Shown here: positions 7,691-15,380 of the stretch, one piece after another
Numbering within the stretch: position 1 is the first letter of the stretch
How the letters are laid out: every line of letters starts with the position of its first letter
Assembly (NCBI GenBank): GCA_026400935.1
Contig: JAPLNX010000123.1
Location: forward strand, 1 to 47,491
Length of the DNA: 47,491 nt
Reading direction: 5' to 3'
Source: Planctomycetia bacterium
GTDB lineage: Bacteria > Planctomycetota > Planctomycetia > Planctomycetales > Planctomycetaceae
Translations under genes and position numbers: made by a program
The notes under the pieces: model-generated
What the model saw: only the letters and a program-made list of their open reading frames with translations
Database searches by the model: none
Told to the model about the DNA's origin: nothing

Positions 7691-9130
7691 ATGGATCGGA
7701 CGGCAGAAATCAATTTGTGGACGGATCGCATTCCCGTGACGGACGGGCGACTCGAAGAGTTTGTGTCTGATCCGATAGCCTGCATGCGGCGACTTCATCG
7801 TGAGCATGGTGACTTGGCGGCGTTCCGTGAGACGTCCGAGAAGCAACAACAGCTTGTCTTCGTCTTCAGTCCCGAACTCAATCATCATGTGCTGAGCGAC
7901 TCCAAGACATTTCATTCGCAGTTCTTCACATTGCGAGGCCCGCGCAATTCGTCGCAACGACACCTGACATGTGGGTTGCTCAGCATGAATGGCGACGAAC
8001 ACAAGCAGCAACGGCGGCAAGTGGCCGGGCCATTTGAGAAGCGGTCCATCTCCATCCATCACGAGACAGTTACCGCAGTCACTGACCAGATGTTGGCCAC
8101 ATGGGCATCGAACTCCGTCGTCGATATGTCGCAGGAAATGACGATCCTCATGCGCAAGATCACTAGCATGATCTTGTTTGGCACCGATCAACTCGATCTC
8201 GCATTGGAAATCGGTGAGATGCTCGATCAATGGGTCGAGCTGAATCATCAACTCGGACTTGCTGCGTTTATCCCACGTGATGATTTCATGCCGGAATACA
8301 ACCGCATGTTGTCGTATGCGGAGAAGCTCGAAAGTCGCATCCTCGACCTGATGAAGTGGCGTCGCGAAGCGGGAACGTTGGGAGCCGATCTCCTCTCACA
8401 ATTGATTCGAGTGCATGACACGACCGGCGGAATCACAAACGAGCAACTCGTCGGTCACGTCGCGCTGTTGTTCGGTGCCGCGCACATGACTTCGGCCTAT
8501 TCGCTCGGCTGGACGCTGTTTTTGTTGGCTCAACACCCGGAAGTCATGACCTCGCTGAACCACGAACTGCAAGCAGGGATTTACGATGAGCCGCTTGCCG
8601 CGTTCGATAGCGCGAAAGGCTCATTACTGGATCGAGTGCTGCGAGAAAGTATGCGATTGCTGCCGGCTTCGTCGTACTCGCAACGAATCAACGATGTCCC
8701 GATCGAGTTTGGACCGTTCTCGTTGCCGAGAGGAACACCGATCATTTTCAGTTCCTTCGTGACACATCATCGTCCCGATTTGTATCCAGAACCGGACCGC
8801 TTCCAACCTGATCGGTGGCTGACGATCTCGCCGACTCCTTACGAATATCTGCCGTTTGGAGCCGGGCCGCGCATGTGTCTGGGAGCACCACTGGCTCAGT
8901 TCATCATCAAGACAATTTTGCCGCGTATCTTGAAGCACAATCGGCTGAGCGTCGTTGCCGGCGCTGAGGTGAATGGGCTGGTTGTCTCAACCATGCTCAA
9001 CCCAATCTCAGGCATCCCCATGCACGTTGCTGAACCCGACGGCCGCTTTGCGACATCAGCGGTGACCGGCAACATTCACTCGCTGGTCGATCTGCCGGCT
9101 GCGGCACTTCAGCGGCGAGCGGCAGCGTGA
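7691..9130 (+). CDS. Cytochrome P450
   Basis: A 479-residue soluble bacterial P450 with no membrane anchor. It should bind haem and carry out NAD(P)H-dependent monooxygenation with partner redox proteins, none of which is adjacent. Visible: ExxR helix ESMR (E319-R322), the PERF-like PDRFQPDRW, and the cysteine-ligand loop FGAGPRMCLG with C396. The I-helix reads FGAAHMTSA (261-269): the oxygen-activating Thr267 is present but the usual acidic residue before it is Met266. The start codon ATG 7691 has only a weak GAAAG upstream. The gene stands alone on plus, divergent from the TlpA-like lipoprotein, with a 252-bp gap that must hold both promoters. Substrate unknown. Confidence 0.93.
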   Translation: MDRTAEINLWTDRIPVTDGRLEEFVSDPIACMRRLHREHGDLAAFRETSEKQQQLVFVFSPELNHHVLSDSKTFHSQFFTLRGPRNSSQRHLTCGLLSMNGDEHKQQRRQVAGPFEKRSISIHHETVTAVTDQMLATWASNSVVDMSQEMTILMRKITSMILFGTDQLDLALEIGEMLDQWVELNHQLGLAAFIPRDDFMPEYNRMLSYAEKLESRILDLMKWRREAGTLGADLLSQLIRVHDTTGGITNEQLVGHVALLFGAAHMTSAYSLGWTLFLLAQHPEVMTSLNHELQAGIYDEPLAAFDSAKGSLLDRVLRESMRLLPASSYSQRINDVPIEFGPFSLPRGTPIIFSSFVTHHRPDLYPEPDRFQPDRWLTISPTPYEYLPFGAGPRMCLGAPLAQFIIKTILPRILKHNRLSVVAGAEVNGLVVSTMLNPISGIPMHVAEPDGRFATSAVTGNIHSLVDLPAAALQRRAAA

Positions 9131-9192
9131 CCGTAGGTCAGTCCGCTTGCCTGCCAAATATTCCTCTATCAATAAAACAGCGAGCCGCCTGT

Positions 9193-9687
9193 TTACGATT
9201 CGGTCTCGATCATTCCGTTTCGTCTGCCGCTCGTTTGCCAATACAGTCGATCGTCCGTGATCTTCCTTTGTTGAAACGCGCAATTCAGACACATCTTGTC
9301 AGTACCGAATTGCAGATAGATCTCACCATTAACGAGCAAGTGAAACCAATCTTGGCCTGGCTGGCGAATGCAGCAGTACTCACGTGCTCCGGTTTGAATT
9401 CCCGCTTGCCAATTCTGCGAATGTGGGACGTACAAGCGGCGATCTTGAGCGAGCGGTGGCTTCGAGAGGTTCGTGTCGGATTCGGTTCTCGCTGTGCCTA
9501 ACGAACTCTGAGCTTCGTCCGGCAACGAATCCGTCGCACTCAAATGTTCGGCTACGGCTTTCGCCGCGAAGAGTTCTTCCAGCGCCGACTTCAATCGCTC
9601 AGCGATCCCTTGAAGTTCCTCGGACGAGATGTTTGAGGCTTCGTTGTGATCGGCATCAAAGTTTGTGGGATCGGATGAGTCTGACAC
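9193..9687 (-). CDS. Hypothetical protein with Cys-containing C-terminal domain
   Basis: A 164-residue protein that I do not recognise. It starts at GTG 9687 with GAGGCGG about 6 nt upstream. Residues 1-75 are acidic, Ser/Asp/Glu-rich with a short helical stretch (EELQGIAERLKSALEELFAA). Residues ~85-160 look globular, with REYCCIRQPGQDWFHLLVNG, a beta-like stretch EIYLQFGTDKM and a CLNC pair that could bind metal. No signal peptide or membrane segment. It is convergent with the P450 gene, 62 bp away. The protein-like composition and plausible start make it likely real, but function is unknown. Confidence 0.6.
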   Translation of the reverse strand: MSDSSDPTNFDADHNEASNISSEELQGIAERLKSALEELFAAKAVAEHLSATDSLPDEAQSSLGTARTESDTNLSKPPLAQDRRLYVPHSQNWQAGIQTGAREYCCIRQPGQDWFHLLVNGEIYLQFGTDKMCLNCAFQQRKITDDRLYWQTSGRRNGMIETES

Positions 9688-10130
9688 GGAACGGCCGCCT
9701 CGAAAACGTATTTAGGAGCGTCTGAATTGCTGATCGTCAGGATCCGCGTTCGTTGTCGAATGATTTGTTTTCAAGCCGGAACCATGCCAGCAGTTAGCTC
9801 GGCGTTGAGACAAGTACACGAACCGCGTGTTCCACGTAGGATGGAGCGTTTGGCCGCACTTCGACATTTCTCGCGATCACGACATTTCCGAGGCTGCGGG
9901 CTTCGTGAGTCGTGACGGCTTGAGCGGCGAATCCTAATGCGCAGACTCCAGTTATGCCGGGGATACTTGAACTAGCTCCGGTGACGCGCGGGATTTGATC
10001 AATTTTCGCGGCAAGTTACTTGACGTTGCAAAATCAGACGTCCGCTCTCCGAAGACGGATGAGCCGGTCTTTGTGTCGCTCGTTTTCAAGCGAGACAGAG
10101 CCAGCGAGTCCTCCCCAAGGAATTGCAGAA
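9688..10130. other. 443-bp gene-free region upstream of the TolC-like gene
   Basis: No gene with a normal start and ribosome binding site is visible. On the minus strand 9797-10015 is open for 73 codons with protein-like composition but has no ATG, GTG or TTG near its beginning, so it may be a remnant (see findings). The region must carry the promoters of the hypothetical gene (minus) and the TolC-like gene (plus); I could not pick convincing -35/-10 boxes. Confidence 0.4.
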
Positions 10131-12338
10131 ATGAATCCGCACGCATTCTTCCGGATGCGTCGGAACCGGGTTGTGTCATGGGCCAAGTGGGCATGCCTTA
10201 GTGGTGTGCTCTCTGCCGCTTGGATCGGTTATTCCGTTTCGGCGGATTTCCCGACGCGCACTCAATCCGCTTCCGGCACGACCAAATCGAGCCAACCTAC
10301 CTTGGTCCAACTCGGCTTCTTTGCGAGTGACGAAGTCGAGAGCAAGACCCCTCGCGCTGATCAACAGTCGCAAACGTTGAGGGAATTTGCTCCGGCCGCA
10401 CCGTCATCGGGACCGAGCGTTCCGTTTCCGCCGAACACCTATATCGCGCCCAACGTCGAACAGCCACTTGTTCCGTTTCCGCCACAGCCGAGCTATCCAA
10501 CCTACTCGCAACCTCAGCCTGTGTTCCCATCGCAGAACTACGCACCGCATCAGAACCAGTCTCAACGACAGGCTCTCGATGACGACTTGGGAGACGCTCA
10601 AGGGATTCGTAATCCGTGGTGGTCGATCTTCGTCACGTCGCCAATGCGACCGAATACAGAATCGCTGCCGCTGAGCGTGGAAGAGTTGATGGTCCGCACG
10701 TTGCGTTGTTCCTCGCAGGTCAAAGTCTTCAGCGATTTGCCGCTCATTCGTGAGACGTCGATCACTGAAGCGGATGCCGCGTTCGACTGGACCGCGTTCC
10801 TCGACTCCAAATGGCAAGACCTCAACGATCCGGTTGGTAATACGTTGACGGTTGGCAACAACTCGAAGCGTTACGTTAATCAGCAGGCAACATCGCAGGG
10901 GGGATTGCGCAAGCGAACTCGCGATGGCGGCACATTGCAGTTGAGTCAACAGTTCGGCTGGCAAGACACGAACTCGATCTTCTTCAAGCCATCCCCGCAG
11001 GGAACCGCTCGTATGGCGATCGGTTACACGCATCCCTTATTGCGTGGCAGCGGGCAAGTCTACAACGAAAGCCTGATTGTTCTGGCTCAGTTGGATACGG
11101 ATATCGCAACCGACGAATTCTCGCGACAGCTTCAATCGCACTTACTGGAAACATTGCGTGCTTATTGGGGCTTGTACCTTGAACGAGCGAACCTCGCACA
11201 AAAGTTGCAATCTCTCAAGCGCGCGGCGGACACATTGGCCAAGCTCAAGCAGCGGCAACACATCGACACCGTAAAGAGTCAGGTCTTGCGAGCGAAGGCC
11301 GAAGTCGGCTCACGACGTTCGCAAGTTTTGCGTGCTGAAATGGGAGTCAAGAACGCTGAGGATCGCTTGCGAGCGCTCGTCAACGATCCAGCCTTCGGAG
11401 ATTACCACTGCGTGGAACTACTTCCAGTCGATGTGCCAACGTGCGATGAAATTCCGCTCGATATGCGCATGGCATTGTGTACTGCGGCGCAATCGCGACC
11501 GGAAGTCAATCAAGCGTTGCGGCAAATCCAGGCGGGCTGTACTCGGCTGAATATGTCAAAGAACGAAGTCATGCCGATGCTGAATCTGGTCACCGAGGCT
11601 TACAGCGCCGGGTTACAGCAAACGAATCCGTTCAACGCTTACGACAACCAATTCAATCAAGGTCGTCCTGGCTACACAGTTGGGATGCAGTTTGAAATGC
11701 CGCTCGGTAATCGTGCTCCGAAAGCGCGGCTCGAACGGCGAGAACTCGAACTACGTCAGCTACGTAATCAATATCAAACAACACTCAATACGTTGCAGTT
11801 GGAAGTGAAAGTCTCGGTCCGTGAAGTGGAAACAGCTCAGGCCGAAATGCAGTCGCAATCGCAAGCAATGAATGCCAGCACCGTCGAATTGGACTATCTC
11901 GAAAAACGTTGGGAACACCTACCGGGCGAAGATGGCACCGCCAGCTTGATGCTCGACAACTTGTTGCAGTCTCAGAATCGGCTGGCATTGAACGAGTTCA
12001 ACTTCTTGACCGCTCAAGTGACATACAACCTCGCACTCTGGAATGTGAAGAAGGCGACTGGCGAACTCCTACAAACCGAACAGGTTTCATGGGGTCGGAC
12101 GTGCGTTGATGACTTACCGACGATCGTCGTCGATAAGCATGGCCGAGCGTTGGAGACGATGCGAGATGGTCGTTCGCAACCGGTCTATGTGCCGCTTGAG
12201 CCACAACCCGAACGAGCATTGCCTCCGAGTCCGCGTGACTCTGACGAATCAACCGACGGTCCAGCACTGAGGACAATCGGCGGCGAGCGTGTCCCTGCTC
12301 GCACGTCCTGGCGCGAGAAATTGTTCCGCAGCAAGTAA
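10131..12338 (+). CDS. TolC-like outer membrane efflux protein
   Basis: A 735-residue exported protein. The N-terminus has a long signal peptide with a hydrophobic core (WACLSGVLSAAWIGYSVSA) ending near residue 37. A Pro/Gln/Ser-rich linker follows (about 70-150, repeated PFPP and PQPS), then the helical OEP/TolC body: a region with SLIVLAQLDTDIATDEFSRQ, LRAYWGLYLERANLAQKLQS, and the C-terminal half-repeat with EVETAQAEMQSQSQAMNAS and LMLDNLLQSQNRLALNEFNF. The linker and the Pro-rich tail make it longer than E. coli TolC. ATG 10131 was chosen for AAGGAATTGCAGAA just upstream. It is the first of five consecutive plus-strand genes for a SecA-like ATPase and three adaptor-type proteins, so it is the likely outer-membrane exit duct of that system. 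Confidence 0.9.
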   Translation: MNPHAFFRMRRNRVVSWAKWACLSGVLSAAWIGYSVSADFPTRTQSASGTTKSSQPTLVQLGFFASDEVESKTPRADQQSQTLREFAPAAPSSGPSVPFPPNTYIAPNVEQPLVPFPPQPSYPTYSQPQPVFPSQNYAPHQNQSQRQALDDDLGDAQGIRNPWWSIFVTSPMRPNTESLPLSVEELMVRTLRCSSQVKVFSDLPLIRETSITEADAAFDWTAFLDSKWQDLNDPVGNTLTVGNNSKRYVNQQATSQGGLRKRTRDGGTLQLSQQFGWQDTNSIFFKPSPQGTARMAIGYTHPLLRGSGQVYNESLIVLAQLDTDIATDEFSRQLQSHLLETLRAYWGLYLERANLAQKLQSLKRAADTLAKLKQRQHIDTVKSQVLRAKAEVGSRRSQVLRAEMGVKNAEDRLRALVNDPAFGDYHCVELLPVDVPTCDEIPLDMRMALCTAAQSRPEVNQALRQIQAGCTRLNMSKNEVMPMLNLVTEAYSAGLQQTNPFNAYDNQFNQGRPGYTVGMQFEMPLGNRAPKARLERRELELRQLRNQYQTTLNTLQLEVKVSVREVETAQAEMQSQSQAMNASTVELDYLEKRWEHLPGEDGTASLMLDNLLQSQNRLALNEFNFLTAQVTYNLALWNVKKATGELLQTEQVSWGRTCVDDLPTIVVDKHGRALETMRDGRSQPVYVPLEPQPERALPPSPRDSDESTDGPALRTIGGERVPARTSWREKLFRSK

Positions 12339-12354
12339 CGCGGCGAAGCCGCAG

Positions 12355-12450
12355 TTACGTAGCCGTCATCGCTCTGCGTGACGAGCCGGTTGCTTCAATG
12401 ATTGCTGTTGAAACGCTCGGCTCATCACGCGGAGAGTTAAGGCTACGTAG
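12355..12450. repeat. Palindromic repeat, TACGTAGCC...GGCTACGTA type, copy 1
   Basis: The ends TTACGTAGCC and GGCTACGTA are inverted; inside are GTGACGAGCCGG and CTCGGCTCATCACGC, also inverted. A second copy is at 19401-19496. It spans the TolC-SecA gap and covers the first ~18 codons of the SecA-like frame if ATG 12398 is used. Confidence 0.65.
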
Positions 12451-14440
12451 GGATGCCGACCACAACGTGAACTCCACCGACACGATCACTGAGTCTGACA
12501 TTGATGCTCTGCCCAGCCGAAGGTTCGCGTTCTGGCGGAACACGGCGCGTGTGCGTGATCCGTCACGGCAAGAGATGAAACTGGTGCGACACACTCGGCA
12601 TCGCGCGGCGGAACTCGAACGAGTATCTGATCGCGAACTGCGTGACCTCGCCGCTGCGTTGCGTGAGTCTTCCGAGCAAATCGGGCCGACGATCAGCGCT
12701 GATCAGCGTGCCGCACAACAAGTCGGGGGAGCGGCGCTCGTTCGTGAAGCGGTGCGGCGCGTGCGCGGTCTGAAGTATTACGGCGAGCAACTTCTCGCGG
12801 GGTTGGTGCTCGCGTCGGGGCATGTCGCCGAGATGGCGACCGGTGAAGGGAAGACAATCGTGGCGGCGATTCCGGCATTCTTGTCGTGGATCAACGGATG
12901 GCAGACTCACATTGCGACGCCGAACAGTTATTTGTCGCAACGCGATTGCAAACAGATTCAGCCGGCGCTCGAAATGCTCGGAGTCAGAGTGTCGTTGTTG
13001 CCGGAACGCAATGAACTCTCCGGGAAGAAAAAGGCGTATCAAGCCGACGTCGTATATGGCACCGGTTATGAATTCGGTTTCGATTATCTGCGCGATCAAC
13101 TGACGCTCCGTAATGAGCCACTTGGATCGCTTGGCAGCGAGTTGCTCGATGCTCTTTCTGGCCGTGTGCGTGCCGTAACTCCGATCTTGCAGACGCATCG
13201 CGACTTCACCGTCATCGACGAAGTGGACAGCGTGTTGATTGACGAGGCAATGACACCGCTGATTCTGAGTGCAGGTGATGACGGGCTTGCGTTGCCGACT
13301 CCTTACCTCTCCGCTCGTAGCTTGGCTGCGGAGTTGGTTCGCGGCGAACACTTTCATCTCGATGTTCCGAATCGCCAAGTGCGGCTGACGGATGCAGGGC
13401 GTTCGCACGTTTTTCATTGGCTCGAACGACATCCGATCGACGAACTGCGTCGTCCGTGGGACTGCTACGTCGTCAACGCGTTGCAAGCAAAGTTCATCTT
13501 CGAGCAGGGAGTTGACTACGTCGTTCGCAATGGCGAAGTGCAGATCGTCGATCAAAAGACTGGTCGCATTTTTGGCGAGCGAACTTGGCGTGACGGCTTA
13601 CATCAAGCGATCGAAGCATTTGCCGGAACTGCGATCACGAACGAACGCTCAAGTGCCGCGCGAATCACTCGACAACGATTCTATCAATTGTATCCATTGA
13701 TCTGCGGCATGACTGGGACCGCTGAAACGGCCGACGAAGAGTTTGAATCGATCTATCGTCTGAAAACAGTCCTAATTCCGCGGCATCGTCCATGTCGGCG
13801 AGTGGATCTTCCAGACCGGTTTTTCGCGACCAAGGATTCCAAGTTCCGTGCGATCGTGGGCGAAATCATGGAACGGCATCGCTGCGGTCAGCCAGTGCTC
13901 GTCGGAACGCGAACAATCGGCGACAGTCATGTTCTTTCGACGTTGCTGGATTCGATTCGGATGCCACATCAAGTGCTCAATGGTCTGCAAGACGCAGACG
14001 AAGCGGAGGTCATTGCGCGAGCAGGTCAGTATCGAGCAATCACGGTTGCGACCAACATGGCTGGTCGCGGGACCGACATCAAACCCGATGAGCGTGCACT
14101 CGCTGTCGGTGGCCTGTTTGTCATCGGTGTCGAACGAAATGAAGCGAGGCGAGTCGATCGGCAATTGGCCGGTCGAGCGGGCCGGCAGGGTGATCTCGGT
14201 TTCAGTCGCTTCTTCGTCTCGGCAGATGATGATTTGCTGCAACGATTCGCTCCGAAGTTAGGTAAGAAATTCTGTCGCAGTGCCGGCAAAGACGGAGAGG
14301 TTCACGACAACTACGGACCGCTGATCACGACGTTGCAACACGCCGCCGAGTCCGATGCCTTTCGGGTCCGTCGCAAGATGGTCGAACACGATCGTTGGTT
14401 GGACGACATCCTCGCGAATGTGATGGGGGAGGCGGAATGA
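12398..14440 (+). CDS. SecA-like ATPase, truncated at the C-terminus
   Basis: A 680-residue DEAD-type motor of the SecA family (canonical SecA is ~830-930). Walker A is in EMATGEGKTIVA, followed by ATPNSYLSQRD, the VVYGTGYEFGFDYLRDQL segment, Walker B IDEVDSVLIDEAMTPLILS, a PPXD-like region (VDYVVRNGEVQIVDQKTGRI, then a DGLHQAIEA match), CGMTGTAETADEEF, and NBD2 with NMAGRGTDIKP and QLAGRAGRQGDLGFSRFFVS. It ends about 60 residues after NBD2, so most of the helical scaffold/wing region and the C-terminal zinc tail are missing. The exact start is uncertain: ATG 12398 lies inside a palindromic repeat and lacks a ribosome binding site; GTG 12467 and ATG 12575 are alternatives. Its stop overlaps the HlyD start (ATGATGA), implying translational coupling. 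It is unlikely to be the housekeeping SecA; I infer a dedicated motor for this export cluster. Confidence 0.88.
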   Translation: MIAVETLGSSRGELRLRRDADHNVNSTDTITESDIDALPSRRFAFWRNTARVRDPSRQEMKLVRHTRHRAAELERVSDRELRDLAAALRESSEQIGPTISADQRAAQQVGGAALVREAVRRVRGLKYYGEQLLAGLVLASGHVAEMATGEGKTIVAAIPAFLSWINGWQTHIATPNSYLSQRDCKQIQPALEMLGVRVSLLPERNELSGKKKAYQADVVYGTGYEFGFDYLRDQLTLRNEPLGSLGSELLDALSGRVRAVTPILQTHRDFTVIDEVDSVLIDEAMTPLILSAGDDGLALPTPYLSARSLAAELVRGEHFHLDVPNRQVRLTDAGRSHVFHWLERHPIDELRRPWDCYVVNALQAKFIFEQGVDYVVRNGEVQIVDQKTGRIFGERTWRDGLHQAIEAFAGTAITNERSSAARITRQRFYQLYPLICGMTGTAETADEEFESIYRLKTVLIPRHRPCRRVDLPDRFFATKDSKFRAIVGEIMERHRCGQPVLVGTRTIGDSHVLSTLLDSIRMPHQVLNGLQDADEAEVIARAGQYRAITVATNMAGRGTDIKPDERALAVGGLFVIGVERNEARRVDRQLAGRAGRQGDLGFSRFFVSADDDLLQRFAPKLGKKFCRSAGKDGEVHDNYGPLITTLQHAAESDAFRVRRKMVEHDRWLDDILANVMGEAE

Positions 14441-15375
14441 TGAGCAATAGAACAGAGGCCGATTACGCGCAAACCCCACCGAGCTTAACTCGGTGGAACC
14501 GGGCCTTTGCACTACGAGAGAGATTGTCGAAGTTTTGTGAGAACGTAGTGCAAAAGCCCGTGAGCCACCGAGGCATGCTCGGTGGGGTCGTGTTGATGCT
14601 CGCACTTGTCTTCATCACCGGAGCGAATCGCATCGAACGCCGAACGCTCGAAGGGTTCGCGGAACCTTATCAGACAATTGAGATCGCCGCGTCTGAAGCG
14701 GGGATCGTACAAGAGGTGCTTGTCGAACTCGGCCAAGCAGTGAAAAAGGGAGACGTACTGGCGGTGTTGGATGACGAAGTGCTCAAAGCTTCGTTGGAGA
14801 TCGCTCAGCTCAAAGCTCAATCGACTGCCGCACTCGATGCATCAAAAGTGGAGATCGAACTGCGTCAACAAAAGCTGGCTGCGTTGACCCAGTTGAACCG
14901 CTCCGGTAGCGGGAGTCGTGAAGAGTATGCTCGCGCGAAAGCAGACGTTGAATTTGCAAACGCGAAGTTGAAAGGAGCAGAAGAGACGCTCGCAGCCGAT
15001 CGACTGGAAGTGAAAAAGATCGACGCTCAATTGCGGCAACGGACGATCCGAGCATCCCTGAATGGTGTCGTCACCGACATACATCGCGATCCCGGTGAAT
15101 TCGTTTCAGGAGCCGAGCCGAAGCTGTTTACGGTCGTGCGGCTCGATCGTTTGCGTGTGAAATTTTATGTCCCGGCTGAGCACTCGTTGCGTTTGAATAA
15201 GTCTGATCGAGTCAAAATTCAAGCGGCGAATGACGACAAGCCGACTGCTGCCGAAGTGGAGTTTGTGTCGCCTGTCACGCACGCTGAAAGCGGATTGGTC
15301 CGCGTCGATGTGATTCTCGACAACCGCGATGGCCGGCTCCGAAGCGGTCAACGTTGGTTACTCATTCAGGAGTGA
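14437..15375 (+). CDS. HlyD-like membrane fusion (adaptor) protein
   Basis: A 312-residue periplasmic adaptor. A short cytoplasmic N-terminus is followed by one membrane segment (GVVLMLALVFITGA, about 50-65). The first lipoyl/barrel-sandwich half comes next (AASEAGIVQEVLVELGQAVK), then a coiled-coil hairpin (about 120-200) and the second lipoyl half with GVVTDIHRDPGEFVSGAEPK. A beta-barrel ends in LRSGQRWLLI. The start ATG 14437 overlaps the SecA-like stop and follows GGGGGAGGCGGA, a very strong site, so it is well supported. Residues ~12-51 are then encoded by a palindromic repeat copy (14471-14589). Adaptors of this kind join an inner-membrane transporter to TolC; here the neighbours offer TolC and a SecA-like motor. 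Confidence 0.88.
   Translation: MMSNRTEADYAQTPPSLTRWNRAFALRERLSKFCENVVQKPVSHRGMLGGVVLMLALVFITGANRIERRTLEGFAEPYQTIEIAASEAGIVQEVLVELGQAVKKGDVLAVLDDEVLKASLEIAQLKAQSTAALDASKVEIELRQQKLAALTQLNRSGSGSREEYARAKADVEFANAKLKGAEETLAADRLEVKKIDAQLRQRTIRASLNGVVTDIHRDPGEFVSGAEPKLFTVVRLDRLRVKFYVPAEHSLRLNKSDRVKIQAANDDKPTAAEVEFVSPVTHAESGLVRVDVILDNRDGRLRSGQRWLLIQE
14471..14589. repeat. Three-hairpin palindromic repeat (CCACCGAG/TGCACTAC), copy 1, inside hlyD-like gene
   Basis: Hairpin 1 is CCACCGAG-CTTAA-CTCGGTGG, a long stem pairs GGCCTTTGCACTAC with GTAGTGCAAAAGCC, and hairpin 2 is CCACCGAG-GCATG-CTCGGTGG. Copies 2-4 lie at 17018-17136, 42927-43046 and 45180-45302. Only this copy is inside a well-supported reading frame. 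Confidence 0.8.
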
Positions 15376-15380
15376 TTTCA

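Noticed and set aside
7547-8251. 234-codon open frame on minus, antisense to the P450 gene
   Set aside because: It overlaps a P450 with complete motifs; composition is that of a complementary-strand shadow and it has no family resemblance.
12563-13555. 330-codon open frame on minus inside the SecA-like gene
   Set aside because: Complement of a confident coding sequence; rich in Arg/Gln/His with no recognisable domain.
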